Part shown: piece after piece, positions 46,415 to 57,401 of the stretch
Layout: each line of letters opens with the position of its first letter
How positions within the stretch are numbered: position 1 is the first letter of the stretch
NCBI RefSeq assembly: GCF_008710095.1
Contig: NZ_VYKJ01000002.1
Span: 143,188-207,187 of the forward strand
Reading direction: 5' to 3'
DNA: 64,000 nucleotides
From: Affinibrenneria salicis
GTDB lineage: Bacteria; Pseudomonadota; Gammaproteobacteria; Enterobacterales; Enterobacteriaceae
Position numbers and translations under genes: made by a program
Notes under the pieces: generated by a model
The model's input: only the letters and a program-made list of their open reading frames with translations
Told to the model about the DNA's origin: nothing
The model's database searches: none

Positions 46415-47101
46415 CTTGCAAAATCTGATTACGATAGTGGTGAATTCGGTTGTCCGTTCTCAGATGAAATTCAGCTTCTTTATTAAAGCGTAGTTTGCAT
46501 CTGGGAAATTTCCTCTACTGGCTCGACGTATTTTTAAGTTATATCAATGACTCATCCTGGCATTAGGGCCGGCGATCGCGCATGGCGCGCGAGCAGGCGG
46601 CGTTTTATCATCAATATGTCACCCGTCGATCACCCTATTGATATAAGTTGTTTGATTGGTTTATTTTTAATGGCGCTCGTCAGGCGATTAAAGGAACGCC
46701 TGACGCATGCGGGACGCGGTCGCATAGCCGGCGTGTGTTTTTGCACCGGACGGCCGGGCGACGGTCCCGCCGGCGGCTCGGTCGAGGGGCGTAAACGCAC
46801 CATTTCGGCACGCGCTTGTCCGGCTCCGATCGGCGTCGCGCCGGATAACACGGCTGGACAGGCGGCGCGCTGTCTGCATCTGCGCGCCGATGCCCGTCGG
46901 TGGTGCGTCCGGCGTTCGGGATGCGAGCATCGCCCGTTTGCCCGGATTATTCGCCGGCGCGCGCGACGTTATCTCACGGATTTAATAGCGCCGGCGCGTT
47001 CCCGAACGGCATCATCCATTCGGTGCAAAATGCGTGCGGGCATGAGTAGAATAGCGCGGTGCGGTGCGAAGCGGTGGCGCGAATGGCGCGCCTGATAAAT
47101 G
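46415..47101. other. Intergenic region yeaG / yeaE (mipA position)
   Basis: In E. coli mipA lies between yeaE and yeaG; it is absent here. The plus-strand frame at 46547-47095 is Arg/Ala-rich with no domain and no ribosome-binding site, so I do not call it a gene. Nothing else is recognised. Confidence 0.4.
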
Positions 47102-47124
47102 CAACGCACTATAATGGTGCGTTG
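47102..47124. promoter_or_regulatory. NtrC-like inverted repeat upstream of yeaE
   Basis: Perfect 8-bp arms CAACGCAC / GTGCGTTG around TATAATG. The inner part GCAC-N7-GTGC follows the NtrC site pattern (TGCACC-N5-GGTGCA). It lies about 56 bases before the start predicted from the adjacent sigma-54 site, closer than usual for an enhancer. It also contains TATAAT, so it could be a sigma-70 -10 inside an operator. Confidence 0.45.
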
Positions 47125-47143
47125 TCTGAGAAATTATAGTGCA

Positions 47144-47160
47144 TGGCGTTTTTTTTGCCC
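47144..47160 (+). promoter_or_regulatory. Candidate sigma-54 promoter of yeaE
   Basis: TGGCGTTTTTTTTGCCC has the -24 GG and -12 GC elements separated by 10 bases and a TTGC -12 box; the -24 box is TGGCGT instead of TGGCAC. The yeaE start is 44 bases downstream. Confidence 0.5.
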
Positions 47161-47203
47161 ATCGCCAGTGCGAATTATCATTTAACATCGTCCAGGTGCC
47201 GAT

Positions 47204-48058
47204 ATGACCAATAAGATGCTTAGCTTTCCTGATGGAGCCGCCGTTCCCGTCATCGGCCAGGGGACCTGGGGAATGGGGGAGAGCCATCAACTGTGCGAAC
47301 AGGAAGTGCGCGCGTTGCAGTGCGGGATCGACTGTGGGCTGACGCTGATTGATACGGCGGAAATGTATGCCGAGGGCGGCGCAGAGCAAGTGGTGGGGCG
47401 AGCGATTGATGGCCGGCGCGAGCAGGTTTATCTGGTCTCCAAAGTTTATCCGCACCACGCCGGCGGCCAGCAGGCGATTAACGCCTGCGAAAATAGCCTT
47501 CGTCGCCTGCAAACCGACTATCTCGATCTTTATCTGCTGCATTGGCGCGGCGGCATTCCGCTGGTTGATACCGTGCGCGCCATGGAGTCGCTACAGCAGG
47601 CCGGCAAGATTCGTCACTGGGGCGTTTCCAATCTGGACTGCGAGGATATGCAGGAGTTATGGCGCGTGCCGGGCGGCGAACATTGCGCAACCAACCAGGT
47701 GCTCTACCACCTGGCGTCGCGCGGTATTGAATTTGATCTGCTGCCCTGGTGCCGGCAGCGAGATTTGCCGCTGATGGCCTATTGTCCGCTGGCGCAGGCG
47801 GGTCGGCTGCGCGACGATCTTTTCGATCATCCGCTGATCAACGAGATCGCCGCACAGCGCGCGCTGTCCGTCGCGCAGATTCTGCTGGCCTGGGTGATTC
47901 ATCGTCAGGGCGTACTGGCTATTCCAAAGGCCAGTTCAGAGCGTCACGTCAGGGAAAACGCCGCGTTGCTGACGCTGGAACTGACGCCAGAAGAGATCGC
48001 GCAGCTGGAACAGGCCTTTCCCGCTCCGCGCCATAAGGTTGCGCTGGATATCGTATAG
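47204..48058 (+). CDS. yeaE: YeaE, aldo/keto reductase
   Basis: NADPH-dependent aldo-keto reductase; E. coli YeaE reduces methylglyoxal and related aldehydes. It has 284 residues in a TIM barrel. The catalytic tetrad is visible: Asp50 and Tyr55 in LIDTAEMYAEGG, Lys80 in VYLVSKVYP, His113 in YLLHWRGG. The C-terminal cofactor segment is GVLAIPKASSERHVRENA. Convergent with yeaD. A candidate sigma-54 promoter lies in the short upstream region. Confidence 0.95.
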   Translation: MTNKMLSFPDGAAVPVIGQGTWGMGESHQLCEQEVRALQCGIDCGLTLIDTAEMYAEGGAEQVVGRAIDGRREQVYLVSKVYPHHAGGQQAINACENSLRRLQTDYLDLYLLHWRGGIPLVDTVRAMESLQQAGKIRHWGVSNLDCEDMQELWRVPGGEHCATNQVLYHLASRGIEFDLLPWCRQRDLPLMAYCPLAQAGRLRDDLFDHPLINEIAAQRALSVAQILLAWVIHRQGVLAIPKASSERHVRENAALLTLELTPEEIAQLEQAFPAPRHKVALDIV

Positions 48059-48090
48059 CCGCGTATCCGGCGTCGTGCCCGACGGCGTTC

Positions 48091-48963
48091 TCAGCGCTTG
48101 AGGATTTTCAGCAGGGCGCCCAGACGAGCCGGGTCGTGCGGCGTGGCGGTCAGTTCGTTGCTGATGCTCGCCGTTTCCACACAGGCGAAGGTTTTGTAAC
48201 CGTCGTCCGCGATGTCGTCCATGGACCGCGCCAGCTCCGCGCCGGGATTCCAGGCCACGACATCGCTGTGATGCTGGTGTTGTATCTCAATCGTGCGCTG
48301 CAGTCGGGTATCGTGAATTCGGCTCGTCGGCTGCGGCCGGGTGTAGATACGATCGACGCGGCCGCTGAAGGCGAGGTCGCCCTGTTGAGTCAGTGCCCGT
48401 CCTCCGTTCACCTTATCCAGATAGTTCTCGCCCAGTCCGCTAATCGCAACCTGGTCAATATCGCCGATAGCGAAATAGCTATGCAGGGCGCAGGTCATAC
48501 GGTAATCGCCGTGTGCTTCCAGCTCGATATGGCACGTGCGGCCCAGACAAAAGCGGGCGATCAGCGTAAACGCATGCGGCCATAGCCGACGGGTCTGCTC
48601 ATTATCACGCAGGCTGAAGGTAAGCTGTATACCGTCGCGGTCTTCCCGGTGCGAGGTAAATTCCCACGGCAGTATGCGAGCAAAACCGTGGCTGGGTGAA
48701 CCGGCCGGACCAAACCACGGAAAACAGATCGGCACGCCGCCGCGGATAGCGACGCCGGGCGTAAAATGCGTCTGCGCGCTCAGCCACAGCACCGGCTGTT
48801 CACCAGCGGGCTGCCAGTTCAGTAATTGGGCGCCCTGCAGGGCGACGGCGGCGTTGACCAGCGGGTGCTGCGCGACCACGATCGCTAACTGACCGGCCTG
48901 GCGCAGAGTAATGGTGGGGGTAAATTGACGGATGACGGGGAGGGAAGTCAGGGTATCGCTCAT
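48091..48963 (-). CDS. yeaD: YeaD, D-hexose-6-phosphate mutarotase
   Basis: Aldose-1-epimerase-family enzyme thought to interconvert alpha and beta glucose 6-phosphate. It has 290 residues. Conserved strings: WLSAQTHFTPGVAIRGGVPICFPWFG (quoted in part: RGGVPICFPWFGP), HGFARILPW, and LHSYFAIGDID with the catalytic His; the Glu near the C-terminus is in FACVETASIS. It lies downstream of gapA on the same strand, as in E. coli. Confidence 0.95.
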   Translation of the reverse strand: MSDTLTSLPVIRQFTPTITLRQAGQLAIVVAQHPLVNAAVALQGAQLLNWQPAGEQPVLWLSAQTHFTPGVAIRGGVPICFPWFGPAGSPSHGFARILPWEFTSHREDRDGIQLTFSLRDNEQTRRLWPHAFTLIARFCLGRTCHIELEAHGDYRMTCALHSYFAIGDIDQVAISGLGENYLDKVNGGRALTQQGDLAFSGRVDRIYTRPQPTSRIHDTRLQRTIEIQHQHHSDVVAWNPGAELARSMDDIADDGYKTFACVETASISNELTATPHDPARLGALLKILKR

Positions 48964-49002
48964 GATGCTGCCTTTTTACATTTGTAATTGATCAGCTAAT
49001 AA

Positions 49003-49027
49003 AAAAGGCGACCCAGGGTCGCCTTTT
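49003..49027 (-). terminator. Rho-independent terminator of gapA
   Basis: Perfect inverted repeat AAAAGGCGACCC / GGGTCGCCTTTT 20 bases after the gapA stop, with TTTTTTATTAG on the minus strand. The symmetry allows both directions, but only gapA reads into it. Confidence 0.93.
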
Positions 49028-49046
49028 ATCATGGAATCAACAGCCC

Positions 49047-50054
<1,008 letters not shown>

Positions 50055-50254
50055 CTATTAGTTTAGTGAATAAAAAGGTTGGTTGTAAAATTACAAAAAC
50101 CTTGCCGAGCGTCAAGCGGAATCGTGTCAATTATTGCGGCAAGTCAAACCAGCCGGCAATGGTTGCACATAAAACACACTTGTCTGTAAATAAATAACAT
50201 TTTACTCCGTCAGGCTTGCCTGGGGCCAGTCCCGGAGCCAATGTGCCGCATAAA

Positions 50255-50270
50255 TGTGATCTTGATCACA
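50255..50270. promoter_or_regulatory. CRP site between gapA and msrB
   Basis: TGTGATCTTGATCACA has both perfect half sites TGTGA and TCACA at N6 spacing, with flanking AAA and T. E. coli gapA has a CRP-controlled promoter. The site is centred 221 bases before gapA and 125 before msrB, so it could serve either. Confidence 0.88.
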
Positions 50271-50386
50271 TGATGCCGGCTCATCGCGAACCCATAGGCT
50301 ATTCTAAGCTAAAACAGGCTGTGGGTTTGTTAATTGTTTGTTAGAATCACGGTACGACCGTTGATTTTTTGTCCGGGACAATCTTT

Positions 50387-50800
50387 ATGGTTAAAGATCG
50401 CACTTCTGCACCATCTCCGTCTAATCTGACGGAGATGCAGCGCTACGTGACGCAGCAGCGTGGAACCGAACCACCGTTCTCCGGCAGGCTGCTGCACAAC
50501 CGGCGCACCGGTATTTATCACTGCCTGTGCTGCAATACGCCGCTATTTTATTCTGCCAGCAAATACGATTCCGGTTGCGGCTGGCCCAGCTTTTATCAAC
50601 CGGTGTCGCCCGATGCGATTCGCTATCTGGACGATGATTCTCATCACATGCACCGGGTTGAAATTCGCTGTGCGCAGTGCGATGCGCATCTCGGTCACGT
50701 CTTTCCCGATGGTCCGCAACCGACCGGCGAACGCTACTGCGTAAATTCCGCCGCGCTTATCTTCACTGATGAACAGGATGGCGGCAAAATTACCGGTTGA
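50387..50800 (+). CDS. msrB: MsrB, methionine-(R)-sulfoxide reductase
   Basis: Repairs oxidised methionine (R form) in proteins using thioredoxin. From the ATG at 50387 it has 137 residues, the E. coli length; an upstream TTG at 50369 is less likely. The catalytic cysteine is Cys118 in [11 protein letters not shown]. Structural zinc ligands are Cys46/Cys49 (HCLCC) and Cys95/Cys98 (CAQC). The substrate-binding WPSFY and RIEIRC-like strings are present. Divergent from gapA, followed by yeaC. Confidence 0.97.
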   Translation: MVKDRTSAPSPSNLTEMQRYVTQQRGTEPPFSGRLLHNRRTGIYHCLCCNTPLFYSASKYDSGCGWPSFYQPVSPDAIRYLDDDSHHMHRVEIRCAQCDAHLGHVFPDGPQPTGERYCVNSAALIFTDEQDGGKITG

Positions 50801-50875
50801 AAGAATCATACCATGACTGAAACGTTTCAGCTAGTTATTCCTCCCTCAGCGCCAACAATTCTCAGGAAAATAATG

Positions 50876-51145
50876 ATGCAGCTTAGCGATTTACTTAACG
50901 CCATGACGCCGGAAATTTATCAGCGGCTGGCAACCGCGGTGGAGCTGGGCAAATGGCCGGACGGCGTGCCGCTGTCCGCCGAGCAAAAAGAAAATAGCTT
51001 ACAGATGGTTATGCTGTGGCAGGCGCGTCACAACGAGCAGGCGCAGCACATGAGTATCAATACCCGCGGCGAACTTGTGATGAAAAGCAAACAGGAGCTT
51101 AAACTGCAATTCAGCGACGAGGCTATCGCCACGCTCAAGCCGCGA
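50876..51145 (+). CDS. yeaC: YeaC, conserved DUF1315 protein
   Basis: Small conserved protein of unknown function. From the second of two adjacent ATGs it has 90 residues, like E. coli YeaC. Conserved core MTPEIYQRLATAVELGKWPD, then SAEQKENSLQMVMLWQARHN and MVMKSKQELK. AGGAAAAT is the ribosome-binding site. The stop codon follows at about 51146-51148. msrB-yeaC order is as in E. coli, but pncA, next in E. coli, is missing before ansA. Confidence 0.92.
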
Positions 51146-51266
51146 TAAACTCCCTGCGCCGCAGCGACTTCGCCCGCGGGCCGTTCCGACGGGGAGGGCG
51201 CTGCGCGCTTCCTTCCTGCTAAGCATGGAAACGTCGCCGCGGTTTTTCGCCCGCCGGTCAGGCCGT

Positions 51267-52280
51267 TTAGCCTGCGCTCAGTTCGCCGCGCAGATTCTGC
51301 TGCATCAGTTCGCGTATGCGCGGCGCCGGCAGCCTCTGGCTGAGCAGAAAATGCAGTTTGGTCAGCGCCGCCTCCACCGTCATATCGAATCCGCTAATCA
51401 CGCCGGCTTGCGCCAGCGCATTGCCCGTCGCATAACCGGTCATATTGACCCGGCCGGAAATGCACTGCGTCAGGTTCACCACGACAATGCCGCGCGCCGA
51501 AGCCTGCTGCAGCTCGCGCAGCAGCGCCGGATGCTGCGGCGCGTTGCCCACGCCGTAAGAACGTAAAATCAGCGCCTTGACCGGCTGGCGCAGATAGTTG
51601 CCGACTACATCGGCCGAAATGCCGGGATACAGCGTCACCACGCCCACCGGCTGCGGAGTAATTGACTGAACATGGAAAGGGCCGTCGCCGTCGGGCGTCG
51701 TCGTCTGCACCAGCCGGCGAATATGAATGCCCGCCTCCATCAGCACGGAAAAGTTGGGCGAGGCAAAGGCGTCGAAGCCATCCGCATGCGCCTTAGTGGT
51801 TCGGTTGCCGCGCATCAGCTTGTTATTGAAGAACAGGCAAACTTCATTCACCGGATAGTTCGCCGCAAGGTAGAGAGCGTTCAACAGGTTAACCTGGCCG
51901 TCGGAGCGCAGCTCCGCCAGCGGTATTTGCGATCCGGTTACGATAACCGGTTTGCTCAGATTCTCCAGCATGAAGGAGAGCGCCGAAGCGGTGTAGGCCA
52001 TGGTGTCCGTACCGTGCAGGATCACAAAGCCGTCATAGCGATGGTAATGACGCTGGATATCATCCGCGATCAGCTGCCAGTCGGCGGGCGTCATATCGGA
52101 GGAATCCATCAGCGGGTCATATTCATGGATTGTGAACGTCGGCATCTCCAGCCGGTGGAACTCCGGCATCTGCGCCAGCTCTTGCTGCAGGTGGCCCGAC
52201 ACCGGGATATAACCGTGGGCGGAACGTTGCATACCGATGGTGCCGCCTGTGTAGGCGACATAAATGGATTTTCTGGACAT
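51267..52280 (-). CDS. ansA: AnsA, cytoplasmic L-asparaginase I
   Basis: Hydrolyses L-asparagine to aspartate and ammonia in the cytoplasm; no signal peptide, unlike AnsB. It has 337 residues. First catalytic threonine Thr14 in AYTGGTIGMQ; second motif ILHGTDTMAYTASALSFML with the Thr-Asp pair; C-terminal RSYGVGNAPQ and NLTQCISGRVNM match E. coli AnsA. It follows sppA on the same strand after about 107 bases, as in E. coli. Confidence 0.96.
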   Translation of the reverse strand: MSRKSIYVAYTGGTIGMQRSAHGYIPVSGHLQQELAQMPEFHRLEMPTFTIHEYDPLMDSSDMTPADWQLIADDIQRHYHRYDGFVILHGTDTMAYTASALSFMLENLSKPVIVTGSQIPLAELRSDGQVNLLNALYLAANYPVNEVCLFFNNKLMRGNRTTKAHADGFDAFASPNFSVLMEAGIHIRRLVQTTTPDGDGPFHVQSITPQPVGVVTLYPGISADVVGNYLRQPVKALILRSYGVGNAPQHPALLRELQQASARGIVVVNLTQCISGRVNMTGYATGNALAQAGVISGFDMTVEAALTKLHFLLSQRLPAPRIRELMQQNLRGELSAG

Positions 52281-52386
52281 AACGGAATTGCGGGGTCCAA
52301 ATGCGAGAAAAACGGGATTATAAAGATAACCGGCGAGAAATGCAGCCCGGGATGAGCGGGCCGCATGGGGAAAGACAACAGGGCGG

Positions 52387-54237
52387 TTAACGCACGTCGC
52401 CGCAGCTAAGGCAGAGCGCGTAGCGATTTTGCGGGTCGTTAAGCGAGCCGATAATCGACGCCTGAGAGCCTGCCGCCTCGGCTAGCCGGGACACCGGCGC
52501 CGGCAGCCAGGCTTTTATCGAAGCCGGCAGGACGGTATACACTGAGGCGTTCACCTGATCGAGCAGCATGTCCATCAGACCCGGTTCTTCCATAAACCAG
52601 CTCAGTTGCCAGGTTTCCAGCTTAGCCAGCCCGGCGGCGGTTTTCACCGCGTCGTCAAAGTCGCCCAGCTGATCGACCAGACCGTTGTTTTTGGCGTCGC
52701 TGCCGGTCCAGACATGGCCCTGGGCAATCTGGTCGATCTCCTGCGGCGTCTTGCTGCGGGCCTGGGCCACCAGGTCGATAAAGGTCTTATAGCCGCGTTC
52801 GATATTCAACTGCATCAGCTGACTGAACTCCGGCGGCAGCGTTTTGGTGATGGACAGATCGGCCAGCGGAGAAGTGGCCACGCCATCGGTATGCACGCCG
52901 ATGCTGTCGAGAGAATTCTCAAAGGTGTTGATCACGCCGAAAATACCGATGGAGCCGGTCAGGGTGCTGGGACTGGCGACGATGGCGTTGGCCGGCGTAG
53001 AGATCCAGTAACCGCCGGAGGCCGCCATGCCGCCCATTGATACCACTACCGGCTTGCCCGCCTGGCGCAGCGCCGCCAGTTCGGAGCGGATCAGTTCGGA
53101 TGCGGTCACGCTGCCGCCCGGGCTGTTAACCCGCAGCACCACGGCCTTGATTTTCGGATCGAGCCGCGCCTGGCGGATCTGGCCGGCCGTGGTGTCGCCG
53201 CCGACTGAGCCGGCCACTTCCGGGCCGTCGACGATCGCGCCGTTGGCGAAAATCACCGCAATCTCATCCCCTTGCCGGACCGGCGCTTTCGGCTGGTAAT
53301 CGTAAATACTGGTAAAGTTGACGTTATTGGCTTTGGCGTCCCAGCCAAAGGTTTTGACCAGCTGTTGTTCGACCACGGCGCGCGAGGCGACTTCATCGAC
53401 CAGCTTGTTGTCCAGCGCGTAGCGGGCGCTATCGCCGTCTACCGCCTGCAGACCGGCCAGCAGCGCGCCGGCGCCCGGAAACAGCTGTTGCGGCGTGATC
53501 TGGCGGTTGGCGGAGACGGTCGTCAGATAGTGTTGCCATAACGTATTCAGCCAGCGGCTGTCGGCGTCGCGCGCGGCCGGCGACATATCATCGCGGATCA
53601 TTGGTTCCACTGCGGATTTATAGGTGCCGACGCGGAAAATGTGCGTCGTTACCTTGAGTTTATCCAGCAGCGTTTTGTAATACAGGTTATTGGTGGCCAG
53701 ACCGTGCAAATCGACGCTGCCCTGCGGCGTCAGGTAGATTTTATTCGCGAAACTGGCCAGATAGTATTGCGATTGGTTATAGCTGTCGCCGACGGCGTAA
53801 ATCGGTTTGCCGCTGTCGCGAAACTCGCGCAAAGCCTTACCGATATACTGCAGCGCCGGCTGATCGGCGCCGTCGAAATCGCTCAGTTTCAGAATAATGC
53901 CGGTAATGTTGCCGTCGGTTTTCGCCAGGCGCAGGGTATCGACGATATCGAACAGCGAGTTTTCCTGCATTCTGTTGCTGGAGGCGCCGAGAAATTCGCG
54001 GCCCAGTTGACGAACTTTGTTATTCAGCGCCGGCTTATCCACTACCACGCCGGTCAGGTCGACCAGCAGCGCGCCGCGCCCGGGTTCTTCCGGCGAGCTG
54101 GTGAACTGCAGATAAATGCCGACGCCAGCCAGGATCAACAAAATCAGAAAAACATTAAGAATAAACTCTCTGACAAAATTCAGCAGACGCCAGGTCCACT
54201 TAAAAAAGCCAGTAAAAATTCGCCACAGTGTGCGCAT
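52387..54237 (-). CDS. sppA: SppA, signal peptide peptidase (protease IV)
   Basis: Inner-membrane serine protease with a Ser-Lys dyad that degrades cleaved signal peptides. It has 616 residues from the ATG at 54237 with GGAG upstream; the frame is open to 54348, but the extra 37 residues have no counterpart in E. coli (618). One N-terminal helix (about 24-45), then two tandem S49 domains: the catalytic Lys in RVGTYKSAVEP of the first and the catalytic Ser in SMGGMAASGGYW of the second. It ends CLSCGDVR, like E. coli. Confidence 0.96.
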   Translation of the reverse strand: MRTLWRIFTGFFKWTWRLLNFVREFILNVFLILLILAGVGIYLQFTSSPEEPGRGALLVDLTGVVVDKPALNNKVRQLGREFLGASSNRMQENSLFDIVDTLRLAKTDGNITGIILKLSDFDGADQPALQYIGKALREFRDSGKPIYAVGDSYNQSQYYLASFANKIYLTPQGSVDLHGLATNNLYYKTLLDKLKVTTHIFRVGTYKSAVEPMIRDDMSPAARDADSRWLNTLWQHYLTTVSANRQITPQQLFPGAGALLAGLQAVDGDSARYALDNKLVDEVASRAVVEQQLVKTFGWDAKANNVNFTSIYDYQPKAPVRQGDEIAVIFANGAIVDGPEVAGSVGGDTTAGQIRQARLDPKIKAVVLRVNSPGGSVTASELIRSELAALRQAGKPVVVSMGGMAASGGYWISTPANAIVASPSTLTGSIGIFGVINTFENSLDSIGVHTDGVATSPLADLSITKTLPPEFSQLMQLNIERGYKTFIDLVAQARSKTPQEIDQIAQGHVWTGSDAKNNGLVDQLGDFDDAVKTAAGLAKLETWQLSWFMEEPGLMDMLLDQVNASVYTVLPASIKAWLPAPVSRLAEAAGSQASIIGSLNDPQNRYALCLSCGDVR

Positions 54238-54486
54238 GAGATCTCCGAAAACGGGTAAAAGCCAGAACGGGTACTGGCAGAGACAAAAAGCGACTACGCC
54301 GGCCAGCGGGAGCAAAACTCTGGTCGTTGCAATGGCATGCTGCTTCACAGCTTAGTATCCTAATGACCAGGCAGAGAAAAGTCAGCCTGAAATCATTTCC
54401 GCCGCGGGCGCGCAGGGCGCTATGTTGTAACAAATATTCTACCTGTGCTAACGTGGCGCGCAATTCCAGCCGACAGGAGACCTATA

Positions 54487-55038
54487 ATGGATGCGCTTGA
54501 ACTGTTGTTAAATCGTCGTTCCGCTTCACGCCTGAGCGCGCCCGCGCCGACCGGCGCCGCGCTGGATAATATTTTGCAGGCCGGCCTGCGTGCTCCCGAT
54601 CACGGCGCGCTTCAGCCATGGCGCTTTTTTGTGATCGAGGGCGCAGGACTGGCGCGCTTTAGCCAACTGCTGGAGCAATCGGCGCGCGACGGGGCGCTGG
54701 ATGAAGCGGCGATTGAGAAAGCGCGTCAGGCGCCGTTTCGCGCGCCGCAGATTATTACGGTCGTGGCGCGCTGCGAGGAAAGTCCGAAAGTGCCGCACTG
54801 GGAGCAGGTGGTGTCCGCCGGCTGCGCAGTGCAGGCGATGCAGATGGCCGCGCTGGCTCAGGGTTTCAACGGCATCTGGCGCAGCGGGCCCTGGACGCAC
54901 AACGAGCGGGTGCGCGCCGCCTTCGGCTGTCGCCAGCAGGATGAGATCGTGGGCTTTCTCTATCTCGGCACCCCGCAGTTAAAGTCCGCCGTAAAGGTGG
55001 TTCCCCTCGAGACGGAAAAATTTGTTCATTACTTCTGA
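54487..55038 (+). CDS. ydjA: YdjA, nitroreductase-family protein
   Basis: Small FMN-dependent nitroreductase-fold enzyme, physiological substrate unknown. From the ATG at 54487, with AGGAG upstream, it has 183 residues, exactly the E. coli length. FMN-site strings [14 protein letters not shown] and [18 protein letters not shown], and a C-terminal [11 protein letters not shown], are conserved. Divergent from sppA. In E. coli selD follows between ydjA and topB; here topB follows directly. Confidence 0.95.
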   Translation: MDALELLLNRRSASRLSAPAPTGAALDNILQAGLRAPDHGALQPWRFFVIEGAGLARFSQLLEQSARDGALDEAAIEKARQAPFRAPQIITVVARCEESPKVPHWEQVVSAGCAVQAMQMAALAQGFNGIWRSGPWTHNERVRAAFGCRQQDEIVGFLYLGTPQLKSAVKVVPLETEKFVHYF

Positions 55039-55146
55039 ACAGGGCCGCGCATGACGATTTGCTGATAATCGTCCTGCGCCCGATATGATGCAGGCCCGTG
55101 TTTGCGTAATATCGGGTGATCCTGATTGTCTGCCTAACGGTGAATC

Positions 55147-57069
55147 ATGCGACTGTTTATAGCCGAAAAACCCAGCCTCGCGCGCGCGATCGCCGACGTA
55201 TTGCCAAAACCGCACCGACGCGCCGATGGCTATATTGCCTGCGGACAAAACGATGTGGTGACCTGGTGCGTCGGTCACTTGCTCGAGCAGGCGCAGCCCG
55301 ATGCCTATGATGCGCGCTATGCGCGCTGGACGCTGGCGGATTTGCCGATCATCCCGCAGAAATGGCTGCTGCAGCCGCGTCCGTCGGTCAGCAAACAACT
55401 TAATACGATAAAAAAACTGCTGGTCGACGCCAGTGAAGTGATCCACGCCGGCGACCCCGATCGCGAGGGACAGCTGCTGGTCGATGAAGTACTCGACTAT
55501 CTGGCGCTGCCGGAGGAAAAGCGCGGCCAGGTTCGACGCTGCCTGATTAACGATCTCAATCCGCAGGCGGTGGAGCGGGCGGTAGCGCGTCTGCGCGAGA
55601 ACCGCGAGTTTATCCCGCTTTGCGTGTCGGCGCTGGCCCGCGCCCGCGCCGACTGGCTGTACGGCATCAATATGACCCGCGCCTATACCATTCTGGGCCG
55701 TAACGCCGGCTACGACGGCGTGCTGTCGGTCGGCAGGGTTCAGACGCCGGTGCTGGGTCTGGTAGTGCGGCGCGATGAAGAGATCGAACACTTTGTGCCG
55801 AAAGACTATTTTGAAGTGAAGGCGCATATCGTCACGCCGGCGCAGGAACGCTTTGTCGCCGTCTGGCAGCCGAGCGAATCCTGCGAACCCTGGCAGGATG
55901 AAGATGGCCGTCTGCTGCATCGTCCGCTGGCGGAGCATGTGGTGCAGCGTATCGAGGGGCAGCCGGCCTGGGTAACCAGTTGGAACGATAAACGGGAATC
56001 AGAAACCGCGCCGCTGCCGTATTCGCTGTCCGCGCTGCAAATCGAGGCGGCCCGACGCCTGGCGCTTAGCGCGCAGCAGGTGCTGGATATTTGCCAGCGT
56101 CTGTATGAAACGCATAAATTGATTACCTATCCGCGTTCGGATTGCCGCTATCTGCCGGAAGAGCATTTTGCCGGGCGTCATGCGGTATTGAACGCCATCG
56201 CTATCCATCAGCCCGATCTATTGCCGCAGCCGGTGGTTGACGACACGCGGCGCAATCGCTGCTGGGATGACGGCAAAGTGGATGCGCACCACGCCATTAT
56301 TCCTACCGCGCGCAGCGCGCCGGCCTCGCTGAGTGAAAATGAACAGAAGGTTTATCATTTGATCGCGCGGCAATATCTGATGCAATTCTGCCCCGACGCC
56401 GTGTTTCGCAAGTGCGTCATTGAACTGGATATCGCCGGCGGAACATTTGTCGCCAAAGCGCGTTTTCTGGCTGAAGCCGGCTGGCGTACGCTGTTGGGCA
56501 GTAAAGAACGCGATGACGAGAACGAAGGCGCGCCGCTGCCGGTGGTGGCGAAGGGCGATGAGTTGCTGTGCGAGCGCGGCGAGGTGGTGGCGCGTCAGAC
56601 ACAGCCGCCGCGGCATTTCACCGACGCTACGCTGCTGTCGGCCATGACCGGCATCGCGCGTTTTGTGCAGGATAAAGAGCTAAAGAAAATCCTGCGCGCG
56701 ACCGATGGTTTAGGTACCGAGGCGACGCGAGCCGGTATTATCGAGCTACTGTTCAAGCGCGCGTTTCTGGTTAAAAAGGGGCGCTATATCCACGCCAGCG
56801 AAACCGGGCGGGCGTTGATTCATTCACTGCCCCCAATGGCGGCGCACCCGGATATGACGGCGCACTGGGAGTCGACGCTGACGCAAATCAGCGAAAAGCA
56901 GTGTCGTTATCAGGACTTTATGCAGCCGTTGACCCACTCGCTGCAGGCGCTCATTCAGCAGGCGCGGCAGAATCCGGCCGTCGGCGCATTTCGCGGCTTG
57001 TCTGCGCCGCCGGCGAAGAGTAAAACGCGGCGTCCGTCGCGCACGTCCGGTAAGGAGAAACAGCGATGA
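55147..57069 (+). CDS. topB: TopB, DNA topoisomerase III
   Basis: Type IA topoisomerase that decatenates DNA and works with RecQ. It has 640 residues (E. coli 653). The Toprim domain is N-terminal, with [19 protein letters not shown] and the acidic DxD-type [15 protein letters not shown]; the active-site tyrosine is in [16 protein letters not shown] (about residue 325). [19 protein letters not shown] is the usual helix-hairpin segment. The short C-terminal tail is basic ([16 protein letters not shown]). ynjH begins inside its stop codon (ATGA). Confidence 0.97.
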   Translation: MRLFIAEKPSLARAIADVLPKPHRRADGYIACGQNDVVTWCVGHLLEQAQPDAYDARYARWTLADLPIIPQKWLLQPRPSVSKQLNTIKKLLVDASEVIHAGDPDREGQLLVDEVLDYLALPEEKRGQVRRCLINDLNPQAVERAVARLRENREFIPLCVSALARARADWLYGINMTRAYTILGRNAGYDGVLSVGRVQTPVLGLVVRRDEEIEHFVPKDYFEVKAHIVTPAQERFVAVWQPSESCEPWQDEDGRLLHRPLAEHVVQRIEGQPAWVTSWNDKRESETAPLPYSLSALQIEAARRLALSAQQVLDICQRLYETHKLITYPRSDCRYLPEEHFAGRHAVLNAIAIHQPDLLPQPVVDDTRRNRCWDDGKVDAHHAIIPTARSAPASLSENEQKVYHLIARQYLMQFCPDAVFRKCVIELDIAGGTFVAKARFLAEAGWRTLLGSKERDDENEGAPLPVVAKGDELLCERGEVVARQTQPPRHFTDATLLSAMTGIARFVQDKELKKILRATDGLGTEATRAGIIELLFKRAFLVKKGRYIHASETGRALIHSLPPMAAHPDMTAHWESTLTQISEKQCRYQDFMQPLTHSLQALIQQARQNPAVGAFRGLSAPPAKSKTRRPSRTSGKEKQR

Positions 57070-57350
57070 AACAGTTAGTGGCATTTGTTATTTCGTGCAG
57101 CGCGCTGCTCGCGCCGGCGCTGGCCCAGGCTAACCGGTCCGGCGTGGAGGTCGTTGTGCCGCTGCCGGCGGAGGCGTGGCAGCGCGATACGCAGAATTCG
57201 GGCAACGATTGTCTGCGCTGCTGCGTCTATCAGAATAAAAAATATTCAGAGGGGGCGGTGCTGACGTTGGATGGCGTGGTGTTGCAGTGCGCCAGAGATA
57301 AACAAACGGTCGGCACTAATAATCTGATCTGGCAGGTGCTTAAGCAATAA
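57066..57350 (+). CDS. ynjH: YnjH, DUF1496 exported protein
   Basis: Small secreted protein of unknown function, 94 residues. Signal peptide [20 protein letters not shown], then a cysteine-containing domain: [20 protein letters not shown] and [11 protein letters not shown] match E. coli YnjH (DUF1496). Its ATG overlaps the topB stop by 4 bases and AAGGAG lies just before, so translation is coupled to topB. The four mature cysteines probably form disulfides in the periplasm. Confidence 0.9.
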   Translation: MKQLVAFVISCSALLAPALAQANRSGVEVVVPLPAEAWQRDTQNSGNDCLRCCVYQNKKYSEGAVLTLDGVVLQCARDKQTVGTNNLIWQVLKQ

Positions 57351-57401
57351 TCTGACGGGACAGGGCGCGGCTTTGCGCCTGTCCCGTGATGTCAACGCCG
57401 C

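Noticed and set aside
46547..47095. 182-codon plus-strand frame between yeaG and yeaE
   Set aside because: Arg/Ala-rich translation typical of GC-rich non-coding DNA; no Shine-Dalgarno and no family similarity.
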